Assembly: GCA_947629735.1 (NCBI GenBank)
Contig: CANREX010000003.1
Span: 1-25,407, forward strand
From: an uncultured Clostridia bacterium
Lineage (GTDB): Bacteria > Bacillota > Clostridia > Christensenellales > Borkfalkiaceae
Direction of reading: 5' to 3'
DNA length: 25,407 bases
The stretch's first letter is position 1. Every line of letters starts with the position of its first letter. Both the position numbers and the translations under genes were made by a program. The notes beneath the pieces were generated by a model. It was not told the origin of the DNA, did not search any database, and saw only the letters and a list, made by a program, of their open reading frames with translations. Of this stretch, positions 1 to 7,489 are shown in pieces.

Positions 1-1
1 T

Positions 2-268
2 CAAGCCCTCGGCAAAATTTTGGGGTATTTATTCCAACTTACCGACGATATACTCGACGTGTGCGGTAAATTCTCCAATACGGGCAAGAGCGTAGGCAAG
101 GACGAGGCTGAGGGAAAGCTCTCGGCGGTAAGGCTATACGGGCTCAACGAAAGCAGACTTCGCGCGGACATGGTCGGCGACAACTGTCTGAAAATTATAG
201 ACGGGCTCAACGGCGACTGTTCGTTCCTTTACGGGTTCGTAAATTTTGTAAAATCTCGTCTCGGTTGA
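2..268 (+). CDS. ispA: Polyprenyl (farnesyl/geranylgeranyl) diphosphate synthase, 3' end only
   Basis: The reading frame is open from the left edge of the window, so only about the last 88 residues are present. It condenses isopentenyl diphosphate with an allylic diphosphate in the cytosol to build C15/C20 prenyl chains. Visible features are the second aspartate-rich motif in FQLTDDILDV (DDxxD, binds Mg-diphosphate), followed by GKSVGKDEAEGK, the conserved lysine/glycine stretch after it in trans-prenyltransferases, and a helical C-terminus. It is followed 16 nt later by dxs, the first enzyme of the MEP pathway. This ispA-dxs-tlyA order is common in Bacillota and fits a shared isoprenoid operon. 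Chain-length specificity cannot be judged because the first DDxxD region is off the window. Confidence 0.9.
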   Translation, partial: QALGKILGYLFQLTDDILDVCGKFSNTGKSVGKDEAEGKLSAVRLYGLNESRLRADMVGDNCLKIIDGLNGDCSFLYGFVNFVKSRLG

Positions 269-284
269 CAGAAGAAGGCAGCAA

Positions 285-2018
285 ATGCTGGAAAATATAA
301 CTACCTCACAATTAAAAAACATGAGCTTTGCGGAGCTTAAAGCGCTCTGCGAAGAGATAAGACAAAAGATTATAACTACCGTAATGAGCAACGGCGGGCA
401 TCTCGCTTCCAATTTGGGGATAGTGGAGCTGACCGTCGCGCTTCACTACGTCTTTGATTTCCCGCGCGACAAAGTGGTGTTCGATGTCGGACATCAATGT
501 TATCCCCACAAGCTGCTCTCGGGCAGATACGAAAATTTCCAAACGCTGAGAAAGAGAGGAGGAATTTCCGGCTTTCCCAAAAGGGAAGAGAGCGAATACG
601 ACAGCTACAACACGGGACATGCGGGCACGTCCGTTTCCGCGGCTCTCGGAATTGCCAAGGCGAGGGACGTCAAGGGCGAAAAGTTCGACGTCATTGCCGT
701 CATCGGCGACGGGTCGTTCAACAACGGGCTTATTTACGAGGCTTTCAACAGCCTGCGCCCTCTCAACACCAATATTTTGGTAATTCTTAACGACAACGGC
801 ATGTCGATTTCACCCACCGTCGGCAGCATGCACGAATACCTCGAAAAGTTGAGCCGCGACGACGTACATAAAGCAAAGGTACAAAAACACAGCAACATTT
901 TCGAAAGGTTCGGCTTTTCCTACGACGGCGTGTACGACGGAAACGACTTGAAGGAAATGATTGAAAAACTTCAAGAGATAAAGAAAAAGCTCGAAACGCA
1001 GTCCGTGATATTGCACGTCCTCACGAAAAAGGGCAAGGGGTATGCGTTTTGCGAGGAAAACCCCGAACAGACGCACGGAATACCCGCCGCGGGCAGCATC
1101 GTCAAAGAGGAGTATTCCCACGTTTTGGGCAAAACGCTCTGCCGACTTGCGGAAAGCGATAAGCGTATCGTGGCGGTTACGGCGGCGATGACGCCCAGCT
1201 TGGGGCTCGGAGAGTTCTTCGAAAAATTCCCGAACCGTTCCATTGACGTGGGAATTTGCGAAGAGCACGCCACGATTTTGTGTTCTGCGCTCGCCACGCA
1301 GGGGTTAAAGCCCTATTACGCCGTCTATTCCACGTTTTTGCAGCGGTCGTTCGACGAAATTTTAATAGATATTTGCAGCCAGAATCTTCCCGTCACGCTC
1401 TGCGTGGACAGGGCGGGAATATCGGGTTCGGACGGCGAAACGCATCAAGGCGTGTTCGATCTTTCGTTTTTGAACCTCATTCCGAATTTGACTATCGCCG
1501 TTCCCAAGGACATCAACGAGTTTGAGCGCATGATAGAGTGGAGCTCATCCTTTAATTCCCCTCTCGCAATTCGCTATCCCCGTGAAGGAAAGGCGGTATA
1601 TTCGGGCGACGGCAAAAAAATAGAGCGCGGCAGGTGGGAGATTTTAAAGGACAACAAAGGCGACATCGCCATTCTTGCCTGCGGCGAAAGAATGATAGAT
1701 TTGGCGTTTTCGATAAGAGAAGAAGTCCGGACGAGCGGAATTGATTGCACGATAGTCAACGCAAGGTTTGTAAAGCCGCTTGATATTAACTTATTGGACA
1801 ATTTAAGCCAAAACTTAATTATTACTTTGGAAGACAACGCGCTTTTGGGCGGCTTCGGCAGCGCGATTTCGGAATATTATTCCTGCAAGCAAAAACGCGT
1901 TCGCTCGTTCGGGCTTAAAGACGATTTTATCCCGCACGGCGGCGTTCGGCAACTGATGGACGAATTCGGGCTCAGTAAGCAAGATATTGTTAAATTTATC
2001 ATAGAAAATGCGCATTGA
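285..2018 (+). CDS. dxs: 1-deoxy-D-xylulose-5-phosphate synthase
   Basis: A cytosolic thiamine-diphosphate enzyme joining pyruvate and glyceraldehyde-3-phosphate to give DXP, the entry step of the MEP isoprenoid pathway and a precursor of thiamine and pyridoxal. The TPP/Mg motif GDGSFNNG is at about residues 141-148, continuing to LNDNGMSIS (168-176). The transketolase-type catalytic glutamate is in GICEEHA (about E326), followed by the family block STFLQRSFDE and DRAGISGSDGETHQG. The C-terminal domain has LEDNALLGGFGSA. At 577 residues it is somewhat shorter than the usual ~620; the linker after THGI between the first two domains is condensed. An AGAAGG ribosome site precedes the ATG at 285. 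Its end overlaps tlyA by 11 nt, which indicates translational coupling. Confidence 0.96.
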   Translation: MLENITTSQLKNMSFAELKALCEEIRQKIITTVMSNGGHLASNLGIVELTVALHYVFDFPRDKVVFDVGHQCYPHKLLSGRYENFQTLRKRGGISGFPKREESEYDSYNTGHAGTSVSAALGIAKARDVKGEKFDVIAVIGDGSFNNGLIYEAFNSLRPLNTNILVILNDNGMSISPTVGSMHEYLEKLSRDDVHKAKVQKHSNIFERFGFSYDGVYDGNDLKEMIEKLQEIKKKLETQSVILHVLTKKGKGYAFCEENPEQTHGIPAAGSIVKEEYSHVLGKTLCRLAESDKRIVAVTAAMTPSLGLGEFFEKFPNRSIDVGICEEHATILCSALATQGLKPYYAVYSTFLQRSFDEILIDICSQNLPVTLCVDRAGISGSDGETHQGVFDLSFLNLIPNLTIAVPKDINEFERMIEWSSSFNSPLAIRYPREGKAVYSGDGKKIERGRWEILKDNKGDIAILACGERMIDLAFSIREEVRTSGIDCTIVNARFVKPLDINLLDNLSQNLIITLEDNALLGGFGSAISEYYSCKQKRVRSFGLKDDFIPHGGVRQLMDEFGLSKQDIVKFIIENAH

Positions 2019-2766
2019 CAAATTTCTCGCCGAAAAATTCGGCTCTCGGACAAAGGCGGCGGAGGCTATTGAAAGGGGGCTCGTCACCGTAAACGGCAAG
2101 ATTGTCGCGCCCTCGCACAGCGTGACGGAAAGCGATAATATTGAAATTGCGCAAGCGGAAGAGAAGTTCGTCTCCAACGGCGGCTACAAACTCAGCAAGG
2201 CGATAAAAGATTTCTCTTTCGACGTGAAGGACAAAGTTTTTGTCGATATCGGAGCGAGCAACGGCGGCTTCACGGACTGTCTTTTCCAAAACGGAGCGAA
2301 AAAGGTATACTGTGTGGACGTCGGCGAAAGCCAACTCGATATCAGCCTCAGGGATAAAAACGTCGTAATAATCGATAATTTCAACGCGCGCAACATAACG
2401 AGCGAACTTTTTCAAGAGAAAATAGACGGCGCGGTTATTGACGTGAGTTTTATTTCATTAACTTACATTTTGCAGCCCGTAGCGGAAGCCCTTGAAAGCG
2501 GCGCGGAAATTATCGCGCTCATCAAGCCGCAGTTCGAATGCGAGAGTAAAAAAGTGGGTAAAGGCGGCATAGTAAAGAGCGCGGAAATTCACAAAAAAGT
2601 TATCAAAAAGATCTACGACTTCGCCAAAAAGTGCAATTTAAACGCAATTCAGCTCACGAACGCGCCCATAAACGAGGGCAAAAACAAGGAATATCTGATA
2701 AGATTCAAGAAATCTTGCGGCGATTGCGCGCCGTTTGAACTTCTGATTAAAAATATAATTTTATAA
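2008..2766 (+). CDS. tlyA: TlyA family rRNA 2'-O-methyltransferase
   Basis: Predicted S-adenosylmethionine-dependent ribose methyltransferase acting on rRNA; family members methylate 16S and/or 23S rRNA cytidines, and some were first described as haemolysins. An N-terminal S4 RNA-binding domain (about 1-60, starting MRIDKFLAEKFGSRTKAAEA) is followed by an FtsJ/RrmJ-like Rossmann domain with the SAM loop DIGASNGGFTDCL at 80-92 and an acidic strand end VYCVDVG around 100-106. Length (252) is normal for the family. The start codon lies inside the end of dxs, an overlap seen in many Bacillota. Which rRNA positions are modified cannot be read from the sequence. Confidence 0.94.
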   Translation: MRIDKFLAEKFGSRTKAAEAIERGLVTVNGKIVAPSHSVTESDNIEIAQAEEKFVSNGGYKLSKAIKDFSFDVKDKVFVDIGASNGGFTDCLFQNGAKKVYCVDVGESQLDISLRDKNVVIIDNFNARNITSELFQEKIDGAVIDVSFISLTYILQPVAEALESGAEIIALIKPQFECESKKVGKGGIVKSAEIHKKVIKKIYDFAKKCNLNAIQLTNAPINEGKNKEYLIRFKKSCGDCAPFELLIKNIIL

Positions 2767-2783
2767 AAACTTCTTCAAAATTA

Positions 2784-2812
2784 TTGCATAATTGTATATG
2801 AGGTGTTATAAT
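2784..2812 (+). promoter_or_regulatory. Sigma-A-type promoter for nadK-argR-recN
   Basis: TTGCAT (2784-2789), a 17-bp spacer, and a perfect TATAAT (2807-2812) preceded by TGT, which gives an extended -10. The predicted transcription start (about 2818-2820) coincides with the nadK ATG at 2820, so an RNA from here would have essentially no leader. The GAGG at 2800-2803 lies in the promoter spacer and is 16 nt from the ATG, so it cannot act as a ribosome site for this RNA. Confidence 0.75.
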
Positions 2813-2819
2813 TATACAT

Positions 2820-3635
2820 ATGAAAGTAGGCGTATATTTCAACGCGAATTTCATCGGGGAAAATAAAGCCTATATCGATAGAATTTTTTCCGAACTATCT
2901 TCAAGCAATATCGGCTGCATTATTGTTGACGACGTCGACAAACTCTGCGGGCTTGATATTTTGATTGTGCTCGGCGGCGACGGAACGATACTTACGATAG
3001 CTTCCGAATGTGCCGCGCGAGGTGTTAAGGTAATCGGAATAAATTACGGTCACATGGGTTTTTTGGCTGATTTCGAGCCTAACCAACTGACGGAAGCGTT
3101 GCAGATAATTCAAAGCGGGAAATTCAGCACGGAAAAGCGCAGCATGCTTGAAGTTTGCCATTCGGCGGGCGGAAAGTATTACGCTTTAAACGACGCCGTT
3201 ATCCAGCGCAACACGTCGGGCGATTGTTTCAGCAACACGATTAACCTTCATGCGGAAATCGACGGCTCAACCGTGGATAATTTCTGTTCGGACGGGCTGA
3301 TTATAAGCACCCCGACGGGCTCTACGGCATATTCGCTCGCGGCGGGCGGTGCAGTGCTTACGCCCGAGCTCGAAGCGTTCATCATGACGCCCATATGCGC
3401 ACATTCGCTTCATTCCCGCCCGATAGTTTTCAGCGACAAGAGCACCGTAAAAGTCAAAAGATGCGACAACCGCGGCACTTTAAATCTCATAATTGACGGC
3501 AGAGCGGTGAGGGAAATCAACAAAACCGATTTCATAACGATTAAAAAAGCCGACCGTTACGTGGAGTTCATATCGCTTCCAGACGGCAACTTTTTCAATA
3601 AATTACTTTATAAACTAAATGTATGGGGAAAATAA
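2820..3635 (+). CDS. nadK: NAD kinase
   Basis: Phosphorylates NAD to NADP in the cytosol using ATP or polyphosphate. The catalytic GGDGT motif is at residues 52-56, the NAD-contacting NE/ND position reads ALND (122-125), and the glycine-rich signature TPTGSTAYSLAAGG covers 164-177. Length 271 is typical. The start at 2820 is fixed by the family's usual beginning (M-K-hydrophobic-G); there is no Shine-Dalgarno sequence at proper distance, consistent with a leaderless mRNA from the promoter just upstream. The stop TAA shares one base with the preferred argR start, so nadK, argR and recN are almost certainly co-transcribed, as in many Clostridia. Confidence 0.95.
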   Translation: MKVGVYFNANFIGENKAYIDRIFSELSSSNIGCIIVDDVDKLCGLDILIVLGGDGTILTIASECAARGVKVIGINYGHMGFLADFEPNQLTEALQIIQSGKFSTEKRSMLEVCHSAGGKYYALNDAVIQRNTSGDCFSNTINLHAEIDGSTVDNFCSDGLIISTPTGSTAYSLAAGGAVLTPELEAFIMTPICAHSLHSRPIVFSDKSTVKVKRCDNRGTLNLIIDGRAVREINKTDFITIKKADRYVEFISLPDGNFFNKLLYKLNVWGK

Positions 3636-4087
3636 TGCATAGGAATTCAAGACAAGCGGCAATTCTGGAAATCATTGCCGAAAAAGACATCGAAACTCAG
3701 GAAGAACTTTGTGCGGAGCTTGTAAAAAAGAACTTTAACGTCACACAGGCTACCATATCGCGCGACATTAAAGACTTGAAGCTCTACAAAGTCACGGGGA
3801 CTACGAGAAAGTACAAATACGCCTTCATCGAGAGCGAGGGCGACGCGGTTAGCACCAAGATGCGCAATCTTTTCAGGGAGTGCGTTCAATCGGTAAACTG
3901 CGCCAACAATCTCATTTTAATTAAGACTTTGCGCGGTAACGGTTCGACGGCGGGCACGTTTATAGATTCGCTGGCGCTCAAAGAAGTTATAGGCACGGTT
4001 GCGGGAGACGACACCGTACTTGTAGTCATAGACAACAGCGAAAATGCGGCTAATCTTGTCAACAAATTCAGAGAATACATAAGATAA
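3635..4087 (+). CDS. argR: Arginine repressor ArgR/AhrC
   Basis: Hexameric arginine-responsive DNA-binding regulator of arginine biosynthesis and catabolism. The N-terminal winged helix contains VTQATISRDIKDLKLYKV (about 36-53), the family's recognition helix. The C-terminal domain carries GTVAGDDTVLVV, whose GDD binds arginine and supports trimer-trimer contact. I chose the ATG at 3635 rather than 3623: it gives 150 residues, the standard ArgR length, sits on the nadK stop codon (TAATG), and has GGGGAA (3625-3630) as ribosome site; the 3623 start would add four residues and lose that site. Its place between nadK and recN is conserved in Bacillota. No clear ARG box was recognised in the window. 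Confidence 0.93.
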   Translation: MHRNSRQAAILEIIAEKDIETQEELCAELVKKNFNVTQATISRDIKDLKLYKVTGTTRKYKYAFIESEGDAVSTKMRNLFRECVQSVNCANNLILIKTLRGNGSTAGTFIDSLALKEVIGTVAGDDTVLVVIDNSENAANLVNKFREYIR

Positions 4088-5767
4088 ATGCTATCGAGGT
4101 TGTACGTTAAAAATATCGCTTTGATTGAGGAAGCCGATATTGCTTTTAACGAAAAATTCAATGTGCTTTCAGGCGAAACGGGATCTGGTAAATCTATTTT
4201 ATTGGATTCCGTAAATTTTGTTTTGGGTTCCAAGGCGGATAAAAGTCTGATAAGGTTCGGCGAAAGCGAGGCGTTCGTCAAGGCGGAATTTTCAGTTGAA
4301 AGCGACAGCGCGGCGTGCAAAATCCTCGAAGATATGGACATCGACTGCGACGGTGAGATAATCATTTCCCGAAAATATTCGATTGACGGGAAGGGAAGCA
4401 TTAAAATTAACGGCAACACGGTTACGGGCGCGATGCTCAAAAGGTTGACGGCAAGCCTTGTGGATGTCCACGGGCAGAGCGAACATTTTTTTCTCCTCGA
4501 CGAGGCAAACCAGCTGAAAACGGTGGACAACCTCTGCGGGGAACGGGTAATTTCGCTTAAAAACGAACTCGCCGAATTGGTAGCGCGTAAAAAAGAGCTG
4601 AAAAAGCAGGTTGAAAAGTTGGGCGGCGACGAGCAGGAGCGGGAGCGCGCGCTCGATTTGCTTTCATACCAGATAAACGAGATAGAAAAGGCGGATATCA
4701 AGGTCGGGGAGTGCGAACAGCTCAGAGCGAAGAAAAAACTAATCGATAATTCCGAAAAGATAATATCCGCTCTCGGCATGATAAAAGGCGTGCTTAGCGA
4801 CGACAACGGCTGCACCGATATGCTGTCAGTTGCACGTAGGCAGGCGTCTACAATAGCCGATTTTGACGAAAAGTACGGTGAAATCTACACGCGTATAGAA
4901 AATTTAAGCGTTGAAGCTGGTGATTTGAGCGACGAAATTTCCGATTTGCTCGACGAAACGTCGTTTGACGAGCGCGAAGCGCAAACCGTCGAAGAACGTT
5001 TAGAACTTTTAAGGGGCTTATTCAAAAAGTACGGCGCGGACGAAGAGGAAGTGCTTTCTTTCCTTTCCGAGGCTAAAACCAAGTACGAAGAACTTATCAA
5101 CGCCGCCGAAAATATCGAAAAAATCAGCCGAGAAATAGAAAGTTGCGACAATAGCATTTATTCTCTCTGCAAAAAAATCACCGAAGAGAGGAAAAATCGC
5201 TGCGAAAAGCTGAGCGCGGATATTGTAAAAGAGCTTAAATCGCTCAATATTCCCAACGCGCAATTTTGCGTGGAGTTTAATACATACGACAAAAACAGCG
5301 CAAATTTAAACAGCGCGAACGGCTCGGACGAAATCAAATTCATGTTCTCCGCGAACAAAGGCGAGCCGATGAAACCTTTGAGCAAGGTGATAAGCGGCGG
5401 CGAAATGAGCAGATTTATGTTGGCGATTAAAACGCAACTTAAAGACATAAACGGCATTTCCACATATATTTTCGACGAAATCGACGAGGGAATAAGCGGC
5501 ATGACGGCGAAAACCGTTGCCGAAAAATTCATAGATATCAGCGAAAACACACAAATTATCGCCGTTTCACATCTGCCGCAGGTCTGCGCGGCGGCGACTG
5601 CACAGTTTTTGATTTACAAGACCGACATCGACCAAAAGACGGTAAGCAACGTAAAACTTTTGAATAGGGAACAGCGCGTTGAAGAAATCATGCGGCTTGC
5701 GGGAAACACGAACTCTCAGGCGGCAAAAACGCACGCGGAAGAGCTGCTTGCAAGTTTCGGCAACTGA
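4088..5767 (+). CDS. recN: DNA repair protein RecN
   Basis: SMC-like ATPase that gathers broken DNA ends during double-strand break repair and recombination. The N-terminal ATP-binding half has Walker A GETGSGKS (29-36) and the DVHGQSEH loop. A long Glu/Lys-rich coiled-coil middle (about 155-365) separates it from the C-terminal half with the ABC signature ISGGEMSR (about 435-442), Walker B IFDEIDEGISG (about 461-471) and the H-loop AVSHLPQ. Length 559 matches the family. The ATG follows directly after the argR stop with no gap. The upstream sequence has no obvious SOS box, so expression probably follows the nadK promoter. Confidence 0.96.
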   Translation: MLSRLYVKNIALIEEADIAFNEKFNVLSGETGSGKSILLDSVNFVLGSKADKSLIRFGESEAFVKAEFSVESDSAACKILEDMDIDCDGEIIISRKYSIDGKGSIKINGNTVTGAMLKRLTASLVDVHGQSEHFFLLDEANQLKTVDNLCGERVISLKNELAELVARKKELKKQVEKLGGDEQERERALDLLSYQINEIEKADIKVGECEQLRAKKKLIDNSEKIISALGMIKGVLSDDNGCTDMLSVARRQASTIADFDEKYGEIYTRIENLSVEAGDLSDEISDLLDETSFDEREAQTVEERLELLRGLFKKYGADEEEVLSFLSEAKTKYEELINAAENIEKISREIESCDNSIYSLCKKITEERKNRCEKLSADIVKELKSLNIPNAQFCVEFNTYDKNSANLNSANGSDEIKFMFSANKGEPMKPLSKVISGGEMSRFMLAIKTQLKDINGISTYIFDEIDEGISGMTAKTVAEKFIDISENTQIIAVSHLPQVCAAATAQFLIYKTDIDQKTVSNVKLLNREQRVEEIMRLAGNTNSQAAKTHAEELLASFGN

Positions 5768-5811
5768 AATAAATTTTTATCAGTCAGACGTTTCAATTTA
5801 ATATAAGTTTT

Positions 5812-5851
5812 AAAATATACGGCATGTAAAATTTTCTACGCCGTATATTTT
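5812..5851 (+). terminator. Stem-loop between recN and spoIVB, probable weak terminator
   Basis: Perfect 12-bp inverted repeat AAAATATACGGC (5812-5823) and GCCGTATATTTT (5840-5851) with a 16-nt loop that can itself pair GTA with TAC. The 3' arm ends in TTTT but the T-run is short and the stem is AT-rich, so termination may be partial. It separates the nadK-argR-recN unit from the sporulation gene spoIVB. Confidence 0.5.
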
Positions 5852-5876
5852 GCTTTAAAAAGCCAAAAATAATTGT

Positions 5877-6890
5877 ATGCTTTCGGTCAAAAAGTTTACA
5901 AAAAGAATAGCAATTTCGGCTTTTATTTTGATTTTAGCGGCGTTTTCGGCAGTTTCACCCGCTTTTGCCGCTGCCGACGAGGTCTACTTGGGCGGATTTG
6001 CCGCAGGCTTTATGCTGAATACGCAGACGGTGGAAGTCATCGGCGTCTGCGACGTCTTGGGAGAGGGCGGAATGGCGAGCCCCGCGCGCGACTGCGGGCT
6101 TAAAAGCGGAGATATCATAAGCAAAGTGAACGACTACCCCGTAACTTCCGCGGAAGAGCTTACAAGGCTTTTGAACGAGGACTTCACGCACTACGATTTA
6201 ACCGTAAACAGAGGCGGAGAGCAGACAAATATCAGCATTTCGCCCGTAAAGGAGAAATCAACGGGCAAAAACAGGTTCGGATTGCTTGTAAAAGACAGTT
6301 TAAACGGAATAGGCACGATAACTTATATAGATAAAAACAACAACAAATTCGCCTCTCTCGGCCACCCCGTGTGCGACAACAGCGGCAATATCATTAAAAT
6401 TAACGGCGGAAATATCTACGGATGCCTGATTTATGACATCAAAAAGGGTTGGAGAGGCAACCCCGGCGAGTTGAAAGGCGTTTTCGAGAACGACAACATG
6501 ATAGGAAGCGTTCTGATAAACAGCAGCAGTGGAATTTACGGCAATATTTCACAGGAATACCCGACGGAAAACCTGACTAAAATCAAAAAAGGCAGGATAG
6601 AGGACGTATCGATAGGAAAAGCAAAGATTTATTCGTCGCTGAGCGATAAAACCGTCTGCGAATACGATATAAGCATTGTAAAGGTTGACGCGACAAATAA
6701 GGAAAACAGAAACTTTGTGATAAAGATAGACGATAAAGAGCTGATAGACAAGTCAGGCGGAATAGTGCAGGGAATGAGCGGAAGCCCGATAGTCCAGAAT
6801 GGAAAGCTGATAGGGGCGGTAACCCACGTCTTTGTAAACGACCCGACGAGGGGCTACGGTATAGCGATTGAAAATATGACAGGTTCATAA
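5877..6890 (+). CDS. spoIVB: SpoIVB-type sporulation signalling serine peptidase (S55)
   Basis: In B. subtilis SpoIVB is made in the forespore, crosses to the intermembrane space and cuts SpoIVFA, which releases pro-sigma-K processing. Here an N-terminal membrane/signal segment (about 9-31) precedes a PDZ domain (about 55-120, with SPARDCGLKSGDII). The S55 peptidase domain has the histidine in SLGHP (H163) and the nucleophile-containing GMSGSPI at about 299-305, followed by GKLIGAVTHVFVNDPTRGYGI. At 337 residues it is shorter than the ~425 of B. subtilis. The order recN-spoIVB is conserved, but spo0A, normally next, is absent. No good ribosome site precedes the ATG, so the exact start is less certain than the gene. 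Confidence 0.93.
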   Translation: MLSVKKFTKRIAISAFILILAAFSAVSPAFAAADEVYLGGFAAGFMLNTQTVEVIGVCDVLGEGGMASPARDCGLKSGDIISKVNDYPVTSAEELTRLLNEDFTHYDLTVNRGGEQTNISISPVKEKSTGKNRFGLLVKDSLNGIGTITYIDKNNNKFASLGHPVCDNSGNIIKINGGNIYGCLIYDIKKGWRGNPGELKGVFENDNMIGSVLINSSSGIYGNISQEYPTENLTKIKKGRIEDVSIGKAKIYSSLSDKTVCEYDISIVKVDATNKENRNFVIKIDDKELIDKSGGIVQGMSGSPIVQNGKLIGAVTHVFVNDPTRGYGIAIENMTGS

Positions 6891-6913
6891 TAAAAATAAT
6901 TTCCTCATATAAT
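6884..6913 (+). promoter_or_regulatory. Possible promoter directly abutting the membrane-protein gene
   Basis: TTCATA (6884-6889), an 18-bp spacer and a perfect TATAAT (6908-6913). The ATG of the next gene is at 6919, five bases past the -10, so the RNA would start at or next to the ATG. No Shine-Dalgarno sequence is present. The -35 box matches consensus at only four of six positions. Confidence 0.45.
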
Positions 6914-6918
6914 TCAAT

Positions 6919-7461
6919 ATGGGGAATTTTAAATTAAACAATAATAAATTGGATAAAAAGTACTTAATTGCTTGTTTATTGTCGATAATTTTGGCAATTA
7001 TATGTGGCATAGTACTATTCATTTTCGGTGGAATAAGTGTATATACATACAATTTTACCGATAATTACATATTTAACGTTCTGAATTTCAAGAATGTGAC
7101 TTTGTTCTTTTCTCACCTTGCGGTAGATTTATTTTACTTCTACGTCTTTTTTCTGATAGGGTATTTTACAAAATTGAAGTATCTTACCTGTCCGATTTTG
7201 TTTTTAAAGTGGTTTTTCGCGATAACTTACACGATAATTTTATTTACGTGCTTTTCTCTCGAAGGGATAATCGTCGCGTTGATAGTCTTTATCCCGTCTT
7301 ACCTCGTTTCTACGGTTTTTTGCCTTATTATCGGCGAATCGTGTAGATGTCTCAATAAAAACATAACGTTTATTTTCCCCGCCGCGCTCGCTATTTTAAG
7401 CACGATTGCCATGATTTGCCTGGTAAATATTATTTTCCGTATTCTGATAGTTATAGTATAA
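6919..7461 (+). CDS. Five-helix integral membrane protein, possibly a divergent SpoIIM
   Basis: Not securely recognised. The 180-residue protein is almost entirely hydrophobic, with likely membrane helices near 15-40, 60-82, 92-111, 115-138 and 150-178, a Lys/Asn-rich N-terminus and no export signal cleavage site. The segment EGIIVALIVFIPSYLVSTVF (115-134), with a glycine, a helix and a mid-membrane proline, resembles the stretch that precedes the conserved proline in SpoIIM (DUF95), a peptidoglycan-remodelling partner for engulfment; the size, helix count and the neighbours spoIVB and dacF also fit. This is inference from a weak resemblance. The gene is more AT-rich than its neighbours (many AAT, TTA, ATA codons) and has no ribosome site. 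It could equally be an unrelated membrane protein. Confidence 0.75.
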   Translation: MGNFKLNNNKLDKKYLIACLLSIILAIICGIVLFIFGGISVYTYNFTDNYIFNVLNFKNVTLFFSHLAVDLFYFYVFFLIGYFTKLKYLTCPILFLKWFFAITYTIILFTCFSLEGIIVALIVFIPSYLVSTVFCLIIGESCRCLNKNITFIFPAALAILSTIAMICLVNIIFRILIVIV

Positions 7462-7489
7462 AAGGTATTTTTTGCGGCAAAATATTTGC

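Noticed and set aside
3886..4815. Long open frame of 309 codons on the minus strand opposite argR/recN.
   Set aside because: It is antisense to well-identified RecN and ArgR; its Ser/Leu-rich translation looks like a codon-usage shadow.
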